NCBI GenBank assembly: GCA_013397115.1
Contig: VWZW01007169.1
Location: 62,001-126,000, forward strand
Reading direction: 5' to 3'
DNA length: 64,000 nt
From: Edolisoma coerulescens
Taxonomy: Eukaryota; Chordata; Aves; Passeriformes; Campephagidae
How positions within the stretch are numbered: position 1 is the stretch's first letter; each line of letters opens with the position of its first letter. Both the position numbers and the translations under genes were made by a program. Under the pieces are notes generated by a model. That model did no database searches, had not been told where the DNA came from, and was given only the letters and a program-made list of their open reading frames with translations. Positions 1 to 13,620 of this stretch are shown one piece after another.

Positions 1-3000
1 CAATGCATTTCCCTGGTGAGCAAGAAGCAGGTATGACCAGGGTTTGTACTGGAACCATTATGTGTGCTGGGAAGAGCTCTGGTGGTTTAATAGACTTCTC
101 TTTCTTACCAGGTTAAGTGGTGTTGACTTAGGTGAACTCGTTGTAAATGACATCTTTGCTGGGATTGCTGTCTGTGCAAGCAAGGTGAAAGCCTGATCCT
201 GAGGATATGTGTACTCAGCCCGCAACAAACACGCCAAGGGCTCCCAGCTCAGAAGCTGAGCTGTGGTTAATCACGTTGCACCACTTGTGGTTCAGATGCT
301 GGCTGCCAAGTGGGTGAAATTCTGATTTCCTATTTTAAGTGGTTAGTCTCCAGTACTGACTGTAGCTTTTTGGTTACAGATATTCCTGTGTAGTTAGAAA
401 ACCAGAAGAATTAATTTGGATGCCATGAGATGTATAAATGGAATATCACTGTCGTTATCTTTAGAATTACATCTTTCAGATGCCAGGTAAATACAGGAGG
501 CAGCTAAACATTTTCCCTCTATGACATTATCAAAAATGTCATTTGATGCTTCAAGACTATTTGAGCAAAATAAATCACCAGCCAAGTGCTGTTTGTATCA
601 TCATATATGTGTTATTTTTTGCTGGAATAGGTTGTCACAAAGTAGACTTTATTCAGGTCTTCCAGACAATTCTAGGTTTTTTGTTCTTGATGGTGTATTA
701 TGTTTCTTTTTAATTCTTTTAACTGTTGTTAAATACCTCTCAATGTGTGCCTGTTTGTCTTGAAGCTTTGCAGGTGTGTGGGCTGACAAATGGCTTAGAG
801 ATGTTTAGAGAACTTACCTTATTTATGCGCAATGTAAAATATTTTCTTCTTCTGTCCTAATTGCATGTTTCTATCTGGTTAAGTCACGTCTCTGCTCAAG
901 ACCTGCCACAATAAAGGAAGAGGAAGGAACCATCTGTAACAGCCCTGATAACTGTAGCTTCCTTGGACCATTCAACAAAATCTTCAGTCTGTTTTTGTAT
1001 ATCCTGACTGGTTAAACTGTTGCTGCCTGGTGAGTGAAACACTGTGGTGCCACTGAAGAGCACAGTCAACTCAGTGCTTGAGTGATCTTCATCCAACCGC
1101 AGGAAGAAAACAAACCATTTGCTTTACATTTTAATCAAGGTAAGAGCATACAAGAAATGTCTGTCTCATGGTGTTAGTAGAGAGTAGTTTCTCCACATAC
1201 ACCAAAGGCACAGGCACACAGCCCTGTGTCTTCATTTCACTCCAAATCGTTCATCTTGCCAGCTCACTCTGATGCCTGCAGTTGAACCTCCATGAAGGTC
1301 ATTGCTTACTGATGAGGTATGGGGCAGAGCTGTTCTAATTGCACAGGAAGACTTAAGTTTTATGCCATCTTTATTATAATCAATGCTTCCTGAGGAACAC
1401 TCTGCTTACTCTGTGGACTGTGCTAAATTCAACCAGCTCACAGTACTGATCCTACCTGCTGTGGGTGGTTGGTGTAACTGAAAGAACAGGGTGGTCAAAG
1501 GAAGCTCTTCACAGAGAAACCTGCTAGAGCCAGATCTCTTGGTACCTAAGATCATGTGAACTATATAGTAGTACTTAGTGGTCCTTCTTGGACAGAGATT
1601 TATTGAACAATAGCTGCATCTGACTAAGGAGTCAAAACACTTCATTTTATTCCCAATGGCATCATCCTGTTCCCAGGTCTTTGGGGTCCTAGAAGGGTTT
1701 AAATGTACTTTCTTCTTTCCAGAGTCAACATGAAAAGATTCTTCAGAACTGATGTTCCTCTTGTCTGTTCAAGAAAATTCAGCTAATCCTTTAAGGTGTG
1801 TTTAGTGAAAATAGCTTGTTATCAATTGGTTCAGTCCAAGAGCTTCCCATCCTATTGTAAATTACCCATAGTGATGCACAGTGCTGCACTGTGGTCAGCC
1901 AGGCAATTATATCTCAGGAAAGCAAATAGAATAAAATCCTGGTCTCTTCTTCAAGGTGAGGTACCTGAAAGCAGGTTAGTACAAGTGTACTGCTTCTGAC
2001 AGGATATTCCTGTAAAGGAATGTGATTCCTTTATACCAGTCTTGAGTAGTGGTGATCCCTGCAACTGGGTTGGCTCTCTACCCTAGAAGGCAGGAACCAG
2101 TTGCATTCCCTCAGTCTCAACCTCATGTAGTATCCAATATGCCATTCTTTCTCTTTCCTGGACTTCCCCGGGGAAGAGAGAGGCTTGGTAGGAGTGGAGA
2201 TCCCTTTGAGTTCCATCCAGCAAAATAGGGTGTTTGCAGCAGCTCTCAGAAGGGAGGAGTCCCTACTGCTGATATTCCCACTTGCTTGGATGGAGAGCCA
2301 GCCTACCTCCCCTCCCACACAGAGCACTGCTGAGACTGCTGGCAAGGACTGGCAGCTTCTGGGCTTAGTATCTGTGGCATGACTCATGGCAAACTGCTCA
2401 CTGTTTTCTATGGTGGAAACTGGAAATAATCTTAAAATGGAAATTGCTGTAGTTGCATACCTTCAGCACAGAAGTCTTTTTGTACTGGCCTGTGTTGTCC
2501 ATGCCTTAACACATCCGTAACTGTTCAGTTTGAAAAAACAAACCAAACCAAAAAGACCCCCAAAGCCCTAAACACGAGTGCAAAGGAGTCCCAAAAACCA
2601 TCAAGTTGAACACCATGTTTGGTACTCTCTGGTTTTGTTTTTTTATTTGGGCTGAGGTATTTAATTCAATCTTTTACTTAGATTGCAAACTCAGCTGTAC
2701 CAAGAATATACAACAGTAATTTCTCTACTTTTTAATTACTTGTCACTCTTTTTTCTGCAATCGTGTTTTTCTTGTTGCTGACAAGATGACAATAGGTTTA
2801 ATAAACCCTCAAAGATATGGAAAAAGCTCATTTGAATCAGTATTATAATTCTATAATTTCACAGCTTTTTACAGGGCATCACCAACTCTTGGGAAGAGAT
2901 GTATGCAGAGGTAATGCTGACAAACTTTGGCCTGTTACTGAGAAATGCTTGATGAGTAAAATCTGTGATTATAGTGGTATGATGAGGCCTGAACACCTCT

Positions 3001-6000
3001 TCTTCTGAGGCAGCCTTTTCACTACTGAAGAGGATTAACAAAAGAGGCAGATGCCAGTGACAAAGTGCCAATATTTGTTAACAGATGTGATCCTTGTAGT
3101 GTAGCATGTGTTCTTAATTTGGCACTGCTTGACACCAGGAGGATCTCTGTAAATAAGGTGTCATTAGCTGCATCCAATAGGCTTTCCTCCTAAACTGGTC
3201 TTTGGTTAGTATCCATACTATGGTTGAAACTGGCATTCTACCTTGTGAATGGGCTGTATGCCACTCTGACAGATGGGCATGACAGTAGAACAGCCAGGGA
3301 AACATTAAACTCATCCAAGCTGAGTATTAAGAGCCAAACAATCTATCCAGAAATACAACATGGGCAGATTTGTGTTACTGTAATTGGTGAAGTGGATATA
3401 CTGTTGCTACCTGAGCTCCCAGATGGTTAAATGTTTGCATTGTTAGAGTTTGCTTTGGTCACCTCCAGATTTTGGTTTTAGAAGAATGAAGATTACTGCT
3501 TAAAAGGGAAAAAAAAAGCAACAAACAAAAAAGAATTTTTTTTTGAAAGAAACTTCCCTGTTAAGTGAAGAAAATATCAAGTGAGCCAATCATGTTTCTC
3601 GTTAAGTGGGTTGATGCCAGTCTTCTACTTATGTTGACTTCCAATTAAGTATTTAGGTGAAAATGTTTTGCACAGTATTTCCTTTCTCCAGTTTAAAAAT
3701 TGAAAAATGTTGAATAAGATGTTTTTCTGTTTCTGAATCTCTGGAGCAAAAATGTGGTCTGTTGCATCAGGGAGAAGTCAAATGAGTTACTTGAGGAATT
3801 GCTTCTGCTGATGTTTTTAGGAGGGCAAAACATAGATGCTTAAGAAATGTATATTTAAAGATTTAAAAATCTAAAAAGGTAGATATTATAAGAATGTAGG
3901 GATTTTCTCTGTAAAAACACACTATCACAATTGCTACTCATAGTATTCTACTTAACTGCTTATCTTTGCTTGCAGATAAAATTGGTTTATTGTTTTACTT
4001 AAGAAAAAAAATATTGACTTTGACTTAAATGTTAGAAGAGTTCTGAAGTATTTTTGCAGAAATTGTAATGCTTTGTATTTAGTTGGAATCATAGCGTGCA
4101 TGACTGGGACCTTGAACATCTTTCTGCAGCCAAATGGACTTTCTTGTGATTCATAGCAGTGCATTATATGAAGAAGTTTCCTGTAAATGACAGGGAGAAG
4201 GCCCTACTCTCTGACATGATCAGTGTAATTCTGATATTTTTATAAGGCTACGCTGTGTTTATAGTGCAGTTTTGCAACATCTACATAGCAGCACAGGTTG
4301 ATCAGTCAGATCTCTTTAAGTAAAAAAAGCTGAAAAATATCTTTGCCTTGGTGGAAAACACAGGTACTTGTGCTTACCCTTTGAGACATGAAGCAGGACC
4401 CCTGGTGAGTGAGGAACCCCTGGAGGGCTACCTTTGCTAGGTAGCAGAGGTTGTAAGAATAACACACAGACAGACTGCTTTTGTCACCCAAACTCTGCAG
4501 TATGGGCACGTTTTCCTACCACTGGAGAATTCATGAGCTTCTGTAGCCTTTGATACAGATGCATACGGTAACTTGTTGCCAGTTTTGTGCAATTAGGGCA
4601 TACAAAATGGTTTCCCTGTTAGGAATGTTGCATGTGCTACGACACTAATTAGGGGTTTCTCTCCTTTACATGCATGCCTGTCTGCCATTAATATTAATGG
4701 AAATTTTGCCCAAGCCCAAGGAAAGACAAGACCTGTGTAACTGTGACTTAAACTTTTGCCTTGGAAATTCCTTATACAGTTATTCTTGAAACCTGCTGGC
4801 TTGTGATTTGCTAAACCTACCTGTGAAAATGGTGGTGTGTAGATAAAACAGTTACCTTTTTAAGGGGTAGTTCTGTTAACTCTTCTATGGTCTTTCCCCT
4901 CTGGGTCTCTAGTTTGTCCCTGTAGTTACATTACAAGCATTTCAGCTATTTAAAAAGCTACATTTTATGCATACCTAATTTTTTTCCCTATAATTAAGCT
5001 TATATTATAAATTTTAAAAAGCTCCAGTGGTTATACAATTACTCCATGTTCTTCCAAGGAGGTGCATCATGCTATTTTCCAGCAGAAGAACTCAAAGAAA
5101 CAAATCTGCTAGTATTGCCAGAGGAGAGATACAGGCTATGGGGTTTTAAAACTCTGCTGAAATTTTGGATTTAGTGCAGATTGAGGTGAAACCACTGCAG
5201 GCATGCAGTGCTCTGTAAAGGCACCCTAGCAAGCCAACTCCAAGGAATGAAAGCTAAGGAGACTCTTGTGCCTCCAGCTCACTGCCAGGTCATTGCAGGG
5301 GTGAGCAGGGTGAAGTAGAAAGGCAGAGCGTGATGCAAAGCCATTTTTAGGAAGAGACAGCTTCTCCAGAAAATGGAAGGGCTCTTAGACAGTGGGTGCT
5401 TAGTCTTCTGCTCAAAAGCCACTTGGAATGGTCGTTAAGACGCTGATTAACAGGATAAGTGATGTAACCTGGGACAGGTCAGTCTTTGTCTCTTAGCAAA
5501 GACCACCAACAAAGACACGACGTGTGTCCAGGACAGCAGATGAGGATGATTTGCAGTTTGTGCTTTCATCTTGTGAACCTGAAATACAATATTTTTTGAA
5601 TAATCCATTCTTCTAGTTGCATATACATTCCAGTAACTAGAGTTGATAGTACAGATTTACTTTTGGGTATGGACATGCTGAACTCTTTGTTTGAACTTAA
5701 TTTTGGGGGTACTTGAGCAAAATTTTCAGTTCTCTGAATGGCTCAGGGTATGGGTGGATTATTCCATCTTCACAAGTTCTCTTCAGCTGATCTAGAGATG
5801 CTGAGAGGAGAACAACCAATATAAACTAAAAAGCGGTTTTAGAAATGAAATGAAAATCCACAGGGCTGTGGAATGTCAATAAAAGACTGAAGATGTGAGT
5901 GCTGTCAACTCTTTGTGCAGGGGAAAGAGTCTCTGACTTTTATGCAACTTTATGTGAATTACTTTCCTGACTGAACAGATCATGGGCTGATGTATCTAAG

Positions 6001-7890
6001 AGGGTACACTTTTTTATTATGTCACCAAAAATATGTTAAATTCTGAATGGTAAAGCCCCCCCAGATTTCTGGCATAAAGAGAGAGCATGACTGTGCCAGG
6101 AGTTGGCTCCACCTGGATAACAAGATCTACTGCAAGAAAATAACAGTAGAAATTATTATCCATGCTCCTCAGAGAAAGGTTTTAAAATTATTAACATCAA
6201 GACATTCTCTGAAATTTCTCAGTGCTTCATTAATTTTTGAGGTTGTGAAGGTTGAAAAATGAAAGAACATCTGCATTAAATGAGATTTTGTATAAATTAC
6301 CCTCTAAAATGCACCAAAAATGTATTTGAAGGCAGTGATCCCAAGGCCAGTTTGCTTTCCTCTTACTTTCTCTTTGATTACCTTGTCTCAGACTTATAAA
6401 AAAATTAATTGGACCGGTAAATGTCTCTTACCAATGTATTTGGGGAGGAGGGGGACAGAACAAGAAAAAGGTGCATGTGGTTACACATAGTGGTGAGCAA
6501 GACAGAGAAGTGTGTATGTGCGTGGAACCCAACAAAAGCAGAAGGCAGACTAGTGGTGGTGTCCCAGAAATGTCATCAGAAAAGGGCACAGATGTAAGAT
6601 TCTGAGGGAAGAACTTTGTAACAGTGTGAAATGGTTTGAGTGGCTTCTCATCAGAAATCTCATGACCACAAATCTTAACTGTGGATTGGCATATTGTTAT
6701 TTATTTTTCTTGTAAATTATGCGTGGAAATGACTCAATTTGAGCCTTATACCTTTGGCACAAAGACTCTGGTCAACCTGTGTCCCTGTGTCAAAGAAGAG
6801 ATCAAAATATTTGCATTTGCTCATTTGCCCCAAAGAAACAGTAGTTTTCAAATGTACCTAAGCCTTTCCTACAGTGATGTTTCTCATAAAGCTCTTACTG
6901 AACTGTGTATCATAACTTATGCCAGAATGAAGTTTGATGAGAAGTTTTGCAAGTGAAGCTGTGAGAAGGTTGGGCATCTTGACTCAGCCGCCCAAACACT
7001 AGTGAAAGTTCCTTGTCTGCTTCAGGCATTCATTTAGAAAATAAAAGCTCTATTCTGCATGCCTTTGCTCCTTGCATTTACACTGACGTGAAGTGGGCTG
7101 TGAAACTGTGTGAAAAGCTTTCTCCTTACTTTTATGGTACTGACTTAAAGAAGATTCGGGGCAGAACCAGGGACACTATGTCTTCCCTTCACAAAAGCTA
7201 TCCCTTGTTCATGTTTTTCCCCAGTGCACTGAGTGTATTTACACAGCTGATGATGATGGCAGTGCAGTGGGTGGTTGGTGTGCCTAACAACTGCAAGGGA
7301 GATGAAGTCCCACTATGTTTCAGTGTGACTCGGAAAAGCCCATGGGGATCCTGGATTGCTCTTGGTTTCCTCACCAAGACTTGTGCTTCAATTAAAGTGT
7401 GACTTTCTTCAGCTGGCAATAATCTTTGTCTTGTTTTGGGAGTGTTCGTGCTAACAATTGTTCTTTCCAGACAGGGAGCAGAGCAGTTAGCAGGAAGAGA
7501 AGACTGAGGGCTGGGGAAACTAAGGAAGCAAGTCGCTTAATCCTGGTGTGAGTTTCTGAACAAATGCTGTGGAGAAGGTAAATTGAGCTCAACAAAACAT
7601 TCGATTAAATTCATTAGTAATTAAAAACAACAACAGCTGCAGTCTAAAGAAAAATGCTGGAGATGTGTAAAGCTTTGCCATTAAAATGTATAGACACTGA
7701 CCCTCTTTAAATTCATAGAGAATGCTCTTTACTTAGCTATAAAGGTTTAATGTAACTTAGCAGATCTGAGTTACTTCAGGAGAGCTTTAATGCTTGGCAG
7801 GTCTCTACATTTTATTTATGATATGAAAGCTGCAACTCAGATTTTTACTCTGTGGAAGACATAAAAGAGATTCAGAAGTCATCCAAATCA
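1..7890. other. AT-rich unique sequence, no gene recognised
   Basis: No recognisable coding exon, RNA gene or mobile element was seen. The longest open frames are 2031-2387 on the minus strand (118 codons) and 7013-7402 on the plus strand (129 codons). Neither resembles a family I know, and neither has a convincing promoter or splice context. Short A- or T-rich tracts occur, for example around 2529-2565 and 3510-3544. The 11-base word TTTAAAAAGCT occurs twice, at 4949-4959 and 5013-5023, which is probably chance in AT-rich DNA. Confidence 0.6.
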
Positions 7891-10070
7891 TCTTGTAATT
7901 AATGTTACCATGCACGCCCAAGACATTAAAATGTTAACAGTGTTAGAATCGTGTGCTTTGGAATACAGAGTGAGGGCTTTATTAGAGAGAAATACACTGC
8001 AGATGTCATCCACCCTAATTGAGGACATTGGGTTGCCTGCTGCTTGTTCTTATCAGTGGTTCAGATTTTTTTTTTTAATTAATTCATTTTCCTTACTGCT
8101 AGAATCTGCTCTCATTATTAGTCTATCTTGTCACTCATTTGCATTTCAAGTGCTGGGACTGTGGGGTACCAGCTAGCTGCCTTAGAAGAACACTTCAAGG
8201 GGTTACTCTATCAAATAGCAGCACAGTATCACAGTGAATTTGACATCTGGGTTATCTTATTCCCAGATGCTCCATGGTGTCATTAGCAGGATTAATCTTA
8301 GCTTTAATTTCATAATGATTCTTATTCTAATATATGTGAATGAACACAAAGTCTCTTGACTCATTATCACCAATTTACCCAAGATATGTAATCAGGCTCT
8401 TACATTCACCAACATTTATTTTTGCTAATACATCTAAAATTGTAGATTAAGCAAATACAGTTAGTTCCAGCTGAGTGAATGCCTAGTGAGGTAGCAATGT
8501 AGTATTTATGTTTTAATTAAAGTATATTAATGATAGTGTCTTTTAAATACATACTAATCAAATTATTTCCGCTGAAAACAATGCATTTATCATTCAAGTG
8601 ATACCAACCTGTAAATTTAATAGCATCACCTTTCTATGACTATTTATTATTTGCAACCATTTAGAAACTACTCTAGATCTCGTTTTATAGTATAATTTTA
8701 ACCTTTAAACATTAGGGCAGAATACTTTATTCTTGAGAAAAATCTCTTGACTTCCCAAAGCAGACAGAATTAAATTTTTCAAGTTAAATTAAAAATTAAA
8801 CCCAAATACATTTATATTGAAACCTTGATTTTAATTCCTGTTCTAGATTGAGCTGTAATACAGAATGCAGTTTATTTTTACAGCTAAGCAGACACACAAG
8901 ATCCCCCTCCACACCATACAGAGTTTCATAATCTAGTGCATTTTTAAATTGCAAGGAGAAAGCAAAATGTGAAATTCCTGTGCACTTTTTTACAGTGTTG
9001 GACTAAGTTTTTCATTTACCAGCTGTTGTAGCACAGCAGTAAGTAGTAGTTCATTATTGATGGATAAAATGTTCAAACATTTAAAGAAATGAAAGTCAGC
9101 TTTGAATTTTTAATTAATTAATTAAAAGTACTGCAAATGCCAGCTTGTTAATTGCTTTGCACCTGCAAGCCAACACAGGTTTTATGCACTCTTTCTTTGA
9201 ATATTAATTTTTTTGCATGTCTTCATAATGCTTGGAAAGTCTCCCCTGCAAACATATTAGTAAAGAGTAAATATTGAATCTAAGACAAAACTCACGGCTT
9301 CATCTTTCACTGTACACAGAATAGGATTTAAAGGAGGATTTAGATTTCCAAGGCTTCTAATTAAGTAGTGATAATCAGGCTTTCTGCTGAGGGTCACTTC
9401 CTGGGAGTAATTTGAGTTATTAAAATGCATGTTTTTATTTGTTCTGCTTTGCGAGCTAAAACTGATCCCTTTTAATATAGCAGCAAATATGCAAATTGGT
9501 GTTTCATTATATTATGCAATTTATGGCAATCTTCTCTAATTTACTGAAAGGGCAAGAGCCTGACCTTGTCATTCAACTTTTTTTTTTTTTTCCTGGTAAG
9601 CTAAACTAATTATGTGGATCTTTTTATGGAACTCTGAAAGTATGCAGCACGGTAAAAAATGTGACAAATTTACCTTGATTATTCATCAAGATGGCCTTCG
9701 ATTTTTCTTGAATCCTCCTTCAGGGTGATGGATAATTTAAACTTATATATAGGAGCCAATTTGTTTCAGGGTTTGAAAATGGCTTTCTTTTTTTCACAGA
9801 AATCCTGGAAAGAGCATCTGAAATCATTGAAATAATAAATGTCAGGATTTGAGCTATGGAGTAAAAAAAAGTTCATTAAAAATACTTGCATGATGTATTA
9901 TGAATTGATATCATGATTTTTCTCTGTGCTATCCTTCAATACAACTTTTCAGCCAGGTTTTTATTAGTGATACTATGTTCTGTATTTTCACTTTTCTTTT
10001 AATAACTTTTCATTTTAGATTTAACAAACTCAGCATTCGTTAAGCTTCTTTTTGCCTCCTCCACCAAGAA
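7890..10070. promoter_or_regulatory. candidate conserved non-coding (enhancer-like) block
   Basis: This is about 2.2 kb of unusually AT-rich, repeat-free sequence with no long ORF. It holds many homeodomain-type cores: TTTTAATTAA at 8511-8520 and a TAATTA run at 9111-9125. A perfect POU octamer ATGCAAAT lies at 9489-9496, with ATTATGCAAT shortly downstream. A 14-T tract sits at 9578-9591. This texture is typical of long conserved non-coding elements near developmental genes. That role is inferred from composition and motifs; conservation was not tested. Confidence 0.35.
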
Positions 10071-10134
10071 GTGTTAAGGAAGTTCTCCTCTGCCCAAGCC
10101 AGGAAAGCACGGCTTAGTCTTCCGTGATTCTCAG

Positions 10135-11089
10135 GAAGGTTCTACAATTGCTTCTACAGTGCAAAGTTGGAGGACTGTCACTAGTGGTGTCCCCCAGGGT
10201 TCAAAACTGGGCCCAGTGTTTTCAACTGATTTATCAATGACTTGCATGAAGGGGCAGATGCCTCCTCAGCATGTTCTCTGACACCACAAAGCTGGGAGGA
10301 GAGGCCGATACCCCCGGGGGCTGTGCAGCCCTTCAGAGAGGCCTTGACAGGCTGGAGAGGGGGGCAGAGAAGAACCATCTGAATTCAACAAAGGCAAATG
10401 CAGGTCTTGCACCTGGGGAGGAATAACCCTGGGCACCAGCACAGGCTGGGGGCTGACCTGCTGGGGAGCAGCTCTGTGGAGCAGGACCTGGGGGTCCTGG
10501 TGGACAACAAGCTGTCCATGAACCAGCAGTGCCAAGAAGGACAATGGTAGGAAGAGCATTGCCAGCAGGTCAAGGAAGGTGATTCTGCCCCTCTACTCAG
10601 CCCCAGTGAGGCACATCTGGAGTGCTGTGCCCAGCTCTGGGCTCCTCGGTACAAGACAGACATGGAACTCCTGGAGCAGGTCTGGAGAAGGGCAACAAAG
10701 ATGATGAAATCCTCCTATGAGGATGGGATGAGAGAGTTTGGCCTGTTCAGCCCTGAGAAGAGAAGGCTGAGAGGGGACCTTATGAATGTCTGTCAGTATC
10801 TGAAGGGAGGTGTCAGAGGACGGACCAGGCTCTGCTGGGTGGTGCCAAGCAATAGGAGGCAGTGGGCAGAAACTGATGTACAGGAAGTACCACCTGAGTA
10901 TGAGGAAGAACTTTACTGTGCAGTGACCATGCCCTGGAACAGATTGCACAGAGAGGTTGTGGAGTCTCCCTCACTGGACCATCTGGATGCAATCCCGTGC
11001 AGTGTGCTCTAGGATGACCCTGCTTGAGGGAGGTTGGACCAGATTACCCACTGTGGTCCTTTCCAGCCTTACCAGAATTCTGTGATTCT
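10135..11089 (+). mobile_element. CR1 LINE retrotransposon, 5'-truncated 3' fragment
   Basis: A 5'-truncated copy of a chicken-repeat-1 non-LTR retrotransposon. It starts inside the reverse-transcriptase part of ORF2 and runs through the ORF2 C-terminus and short 3' end to the typical terminus ATTCTGTGATTCT at 11077-11089. Recognisable ORF2 blocks include the region before the catalytic loop (GTGGTGTCCCCCAGGG, about 10184-10199), the degraded FADDTK motif now reading MFSDTTK at 10271-10291, and the C-terminal stretch read by the open frame 10662-11012. That frame contains RRATKMM, GLFSPEKRRLRGDL and WNRLHREVVESPSL and stops at 11010-11012, where the family normally stops. The copy is dead: a catalytic aspartate is lost, a one-base deletion lies near 10383, and roughly 20 bases are missing near 10550. 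Minus-strand ORFs here are shadows. CR1 membership is near certain; the 5' edge is uncertain by a few tens of bases. Confidence 0.95.
10662..11012 (+). pseudogene. CR1 ORF2 C-terminal remnant
   Basis: This open frame covers the C-terminal part of the CR1 reverse transcriptase/endonuclease protein, downstream of the catalytic domain. Family words such as LLEQVWRRATKM, EKRRLRGDL, YLKGG, VVPS and REVVESPSL are readable, and the native stop is retained. The apparent ATG at 10662 is internal to ORF2 and is not a real start. The segment cannot encode a functional enzyme because the reverse-transcriptase core upstream is truncated and frameshifted. The open length reflects recent or slow decay rather than coding function. 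Confidence 0.85.
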
Positions 11090-12779
11090 TTTTGAATAAA
11101 TACATCTTCCTTGCTACCCTGCAGGCTGGTCAGCCCTCTCAGTCCTGAGAGTTTTCCTTTGACTCTTCTGCTCTGTAATAACCCAGAGTCATGGGATCAT
11201 TTTGGCATTTTGTTTTAAACTTTGGCTGATGAGACTGATTTGAGTGATGTGACTGGACCAGAAGAGATGCAGGAACAACACTGTAGATACTAAAATCCTG
11301 AAAATATCCTAGTTGGAGCAGTCTTGGATAACAGCTGGTCAATAACCAGAACTGAGACAGGAATGGAAATACCTTGATTGTTTCCAACAGGTATTTATTT
11401 ATCCTATTTGTTAAAAAATCCTCAGTAAAGGAGATTTGACATCTCTAATTCACATTCTTTATTTTCTAAGCTTAGTTTGATTTATTTTTTCTTTTCTATG
11501 TTGCAAATTGGGCTCATTCCTTCCTTCAGATTCTGCAAAGATCAACTGGAAGACTTCCTCTGTGCTAGAAGAAAAGGCCTAGAGCACAGAAACGGAAAGT
11601 TGTTCTCTACCAGTGTTTAATCCATGAAGTTGAACACAATTTCCCCTTGATGATGATGACTGCTATAACATTGTAGTCATCACTTCCTCCAATGTAACCT
11701 CTCCTGCTTTTGTTTAAACTCAACATGTATTTGTAATGCAGGTGAAGCCTTAATACTGTGTACCAGCTACAAAATGGGTTGTAGTACCGCGCTTGAACAC
11801 TGATCTCTTGGCTATGGCTTGGACTGGGAGCTAAAGCAGCAATGTTCATTGCCATTAGTGGTTAAAGCTTGTCCTTTCTTTGTCACAATGATCTAGCTTC
11901 TGTAGGGAAGATATTCTAGGTTATTCCATGCAGTCTGCATGATGGTTAAAAACAGATTCATATTTTGCTTTGCAGAGTGAGGAGCACCAATGTATTCACA
12001 ACCTACTTGAATGATAGTTTTGGCTTATCCAGGTCTTGTTAATTTGGGACTTCCTTTATTTAACACATGTGTATTTGTATTGGAGGACAATACCCGAATT
12101 GTGAGAATGATTTTTTTATGGTTTGGGTTTGGTTTTTTTCCAAAGCAAGCTTAAGCTATGAAGCAATTTTTTCATGGATTTCTTTGTTTTTTGGAAATGA
12201 GGATGAACAATTGGCGCGTTCTGATGTGGTGGTGAATTTTGATGATGTCAAACCTGACTAGAGAGAGAGAAATCCTTTATAGTGAACAATAAATTAGTCT
12301 GTTAATTACTTAATTCCCAGGCACATAAAAGAGTCCTACAAGCATTGGCAGAACAACTGAGTAACTCCCAGGTTCAGGCTTTTTAGTACCATTATCTTAT
12401 AATTGCTGATTGGCACAGGGTTCTGCTTGCTGCTCCCAAGGGGGGTCAGCAGTATGTGTGGCTCAGTGACGAGGAGTCCTAGGCAGCGATTTATGCAGTG
12501 GTTTTGATAGATGGAAAAAAGCAGTAAGAATTTATTAGCCCAGTATCACTGTTGGGAGGAAGGAGGGGGGCTGGAGCATACGAATTCCCTTGCCAACAAA
12601 TGAAAAGAATAAAACTGAATAGGAAGAGTGGCAATTCAGAGACAATCATTTACTCTGGGAGAAAGGTGAAAATATTTGCTCATGTTTGGCAGGTTTCTCA
12701 TTTTGCTCTTTTTTTGCTAGTGACTGTGTCAGGAGAAAGGCGAGTATCACTAACTGGAGGAGAAAATCAGCAGTGTATT
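11090..12779. other. unique sequence, nothing recognised
   Basis: Between the CR1 fragment and the next AT-rich block I see only short unassignable ORFs (82 codons or fewer) and T-rich patches. Nothing shows a domain, splice-exon structure or repeat family. Confidence 0.5.
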
Positions 12780-13620
12780 TAAATGTTTCATTGTAATGTC
12801 CCTTCCTAAGTGAACCTCCATTTAATGTTTAAAGGGCTAAAAATGCTAAGTACACATCAATAAAACAACATAGTTTTAACTTCTAATTAAGTTTTAACTT
12901 TGAATATACACAGTTGTTTAAGCCACTACTCTAATTAGTGCCTGTCTTTTTTTGTTATTTAGCAGTTAGCTAATTTATTTGTAATGACTAATGAAGAGAC
13001 TGAAAAAAATATGCATCCTACTGCCAGTACAAATCTTCTTGCTGCCCCTCTGTCATACTTAGAAAAAAATTAGATATTTATTTTAGTTTAATCTTGCTCC
13101 CCCAGTTCATTAGGATGCGCCAGGAGGTTACAGAGTACAATGTTTTGAAAGCTAAGTACACCCAGGCAGGCATGTTAAATCAAGTTAGTACAGAACTTGT
13201 CTCCTGCTCTGGGTAATCTGTATTAAGGAATTCAGGTTTATATTAAAACTGAACTCTCTATTGCCAAGGGCTTTATAATTGTGAAACAGTCTGTTTTCCT
13301 GTTTGTGTTACTCTTTCTCATCCTGAGCTTATTTATTTTAATAATGTTTTGGAAGCTAAAAAAGTACTGGCAGAATTCATATTAATATGTTGTTATTAAA
13401 AGAGACAGACCTTTAATTGCAGGCAGTTAACACAAAATCTGTTGGCAACGTCTTGAACAGAATGATAGCATTTAATCATTTTTATCTTACAGTGGTGATG
13501 TTCTCAATGTTATTGCGAGAGAGTTGTCGTGTATTTTTATGATAAATTCTTAATTTAAGGGTTTATAACTTAACCATAAAAATATGCTCCAGGCTGAAAC
13601 GTGGCATACAAATCCTGAAT
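12780..13620. promoter_or_regulatory. candidate conserved non-coding (enhancer-like) block
   Basis: AT-rich, ORF-free stretch with repeated homeodomain-type cores: TTCTAATTAAG near 12882, a perfect CTAATTAG at 12931-12938, and GACTAATGAAG near 12987. The density of TAAT cores and the lack of recognised repeats resemble a developmental enhancer. No conservation test was possible, so the function is inference. Confidence 0.28.
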
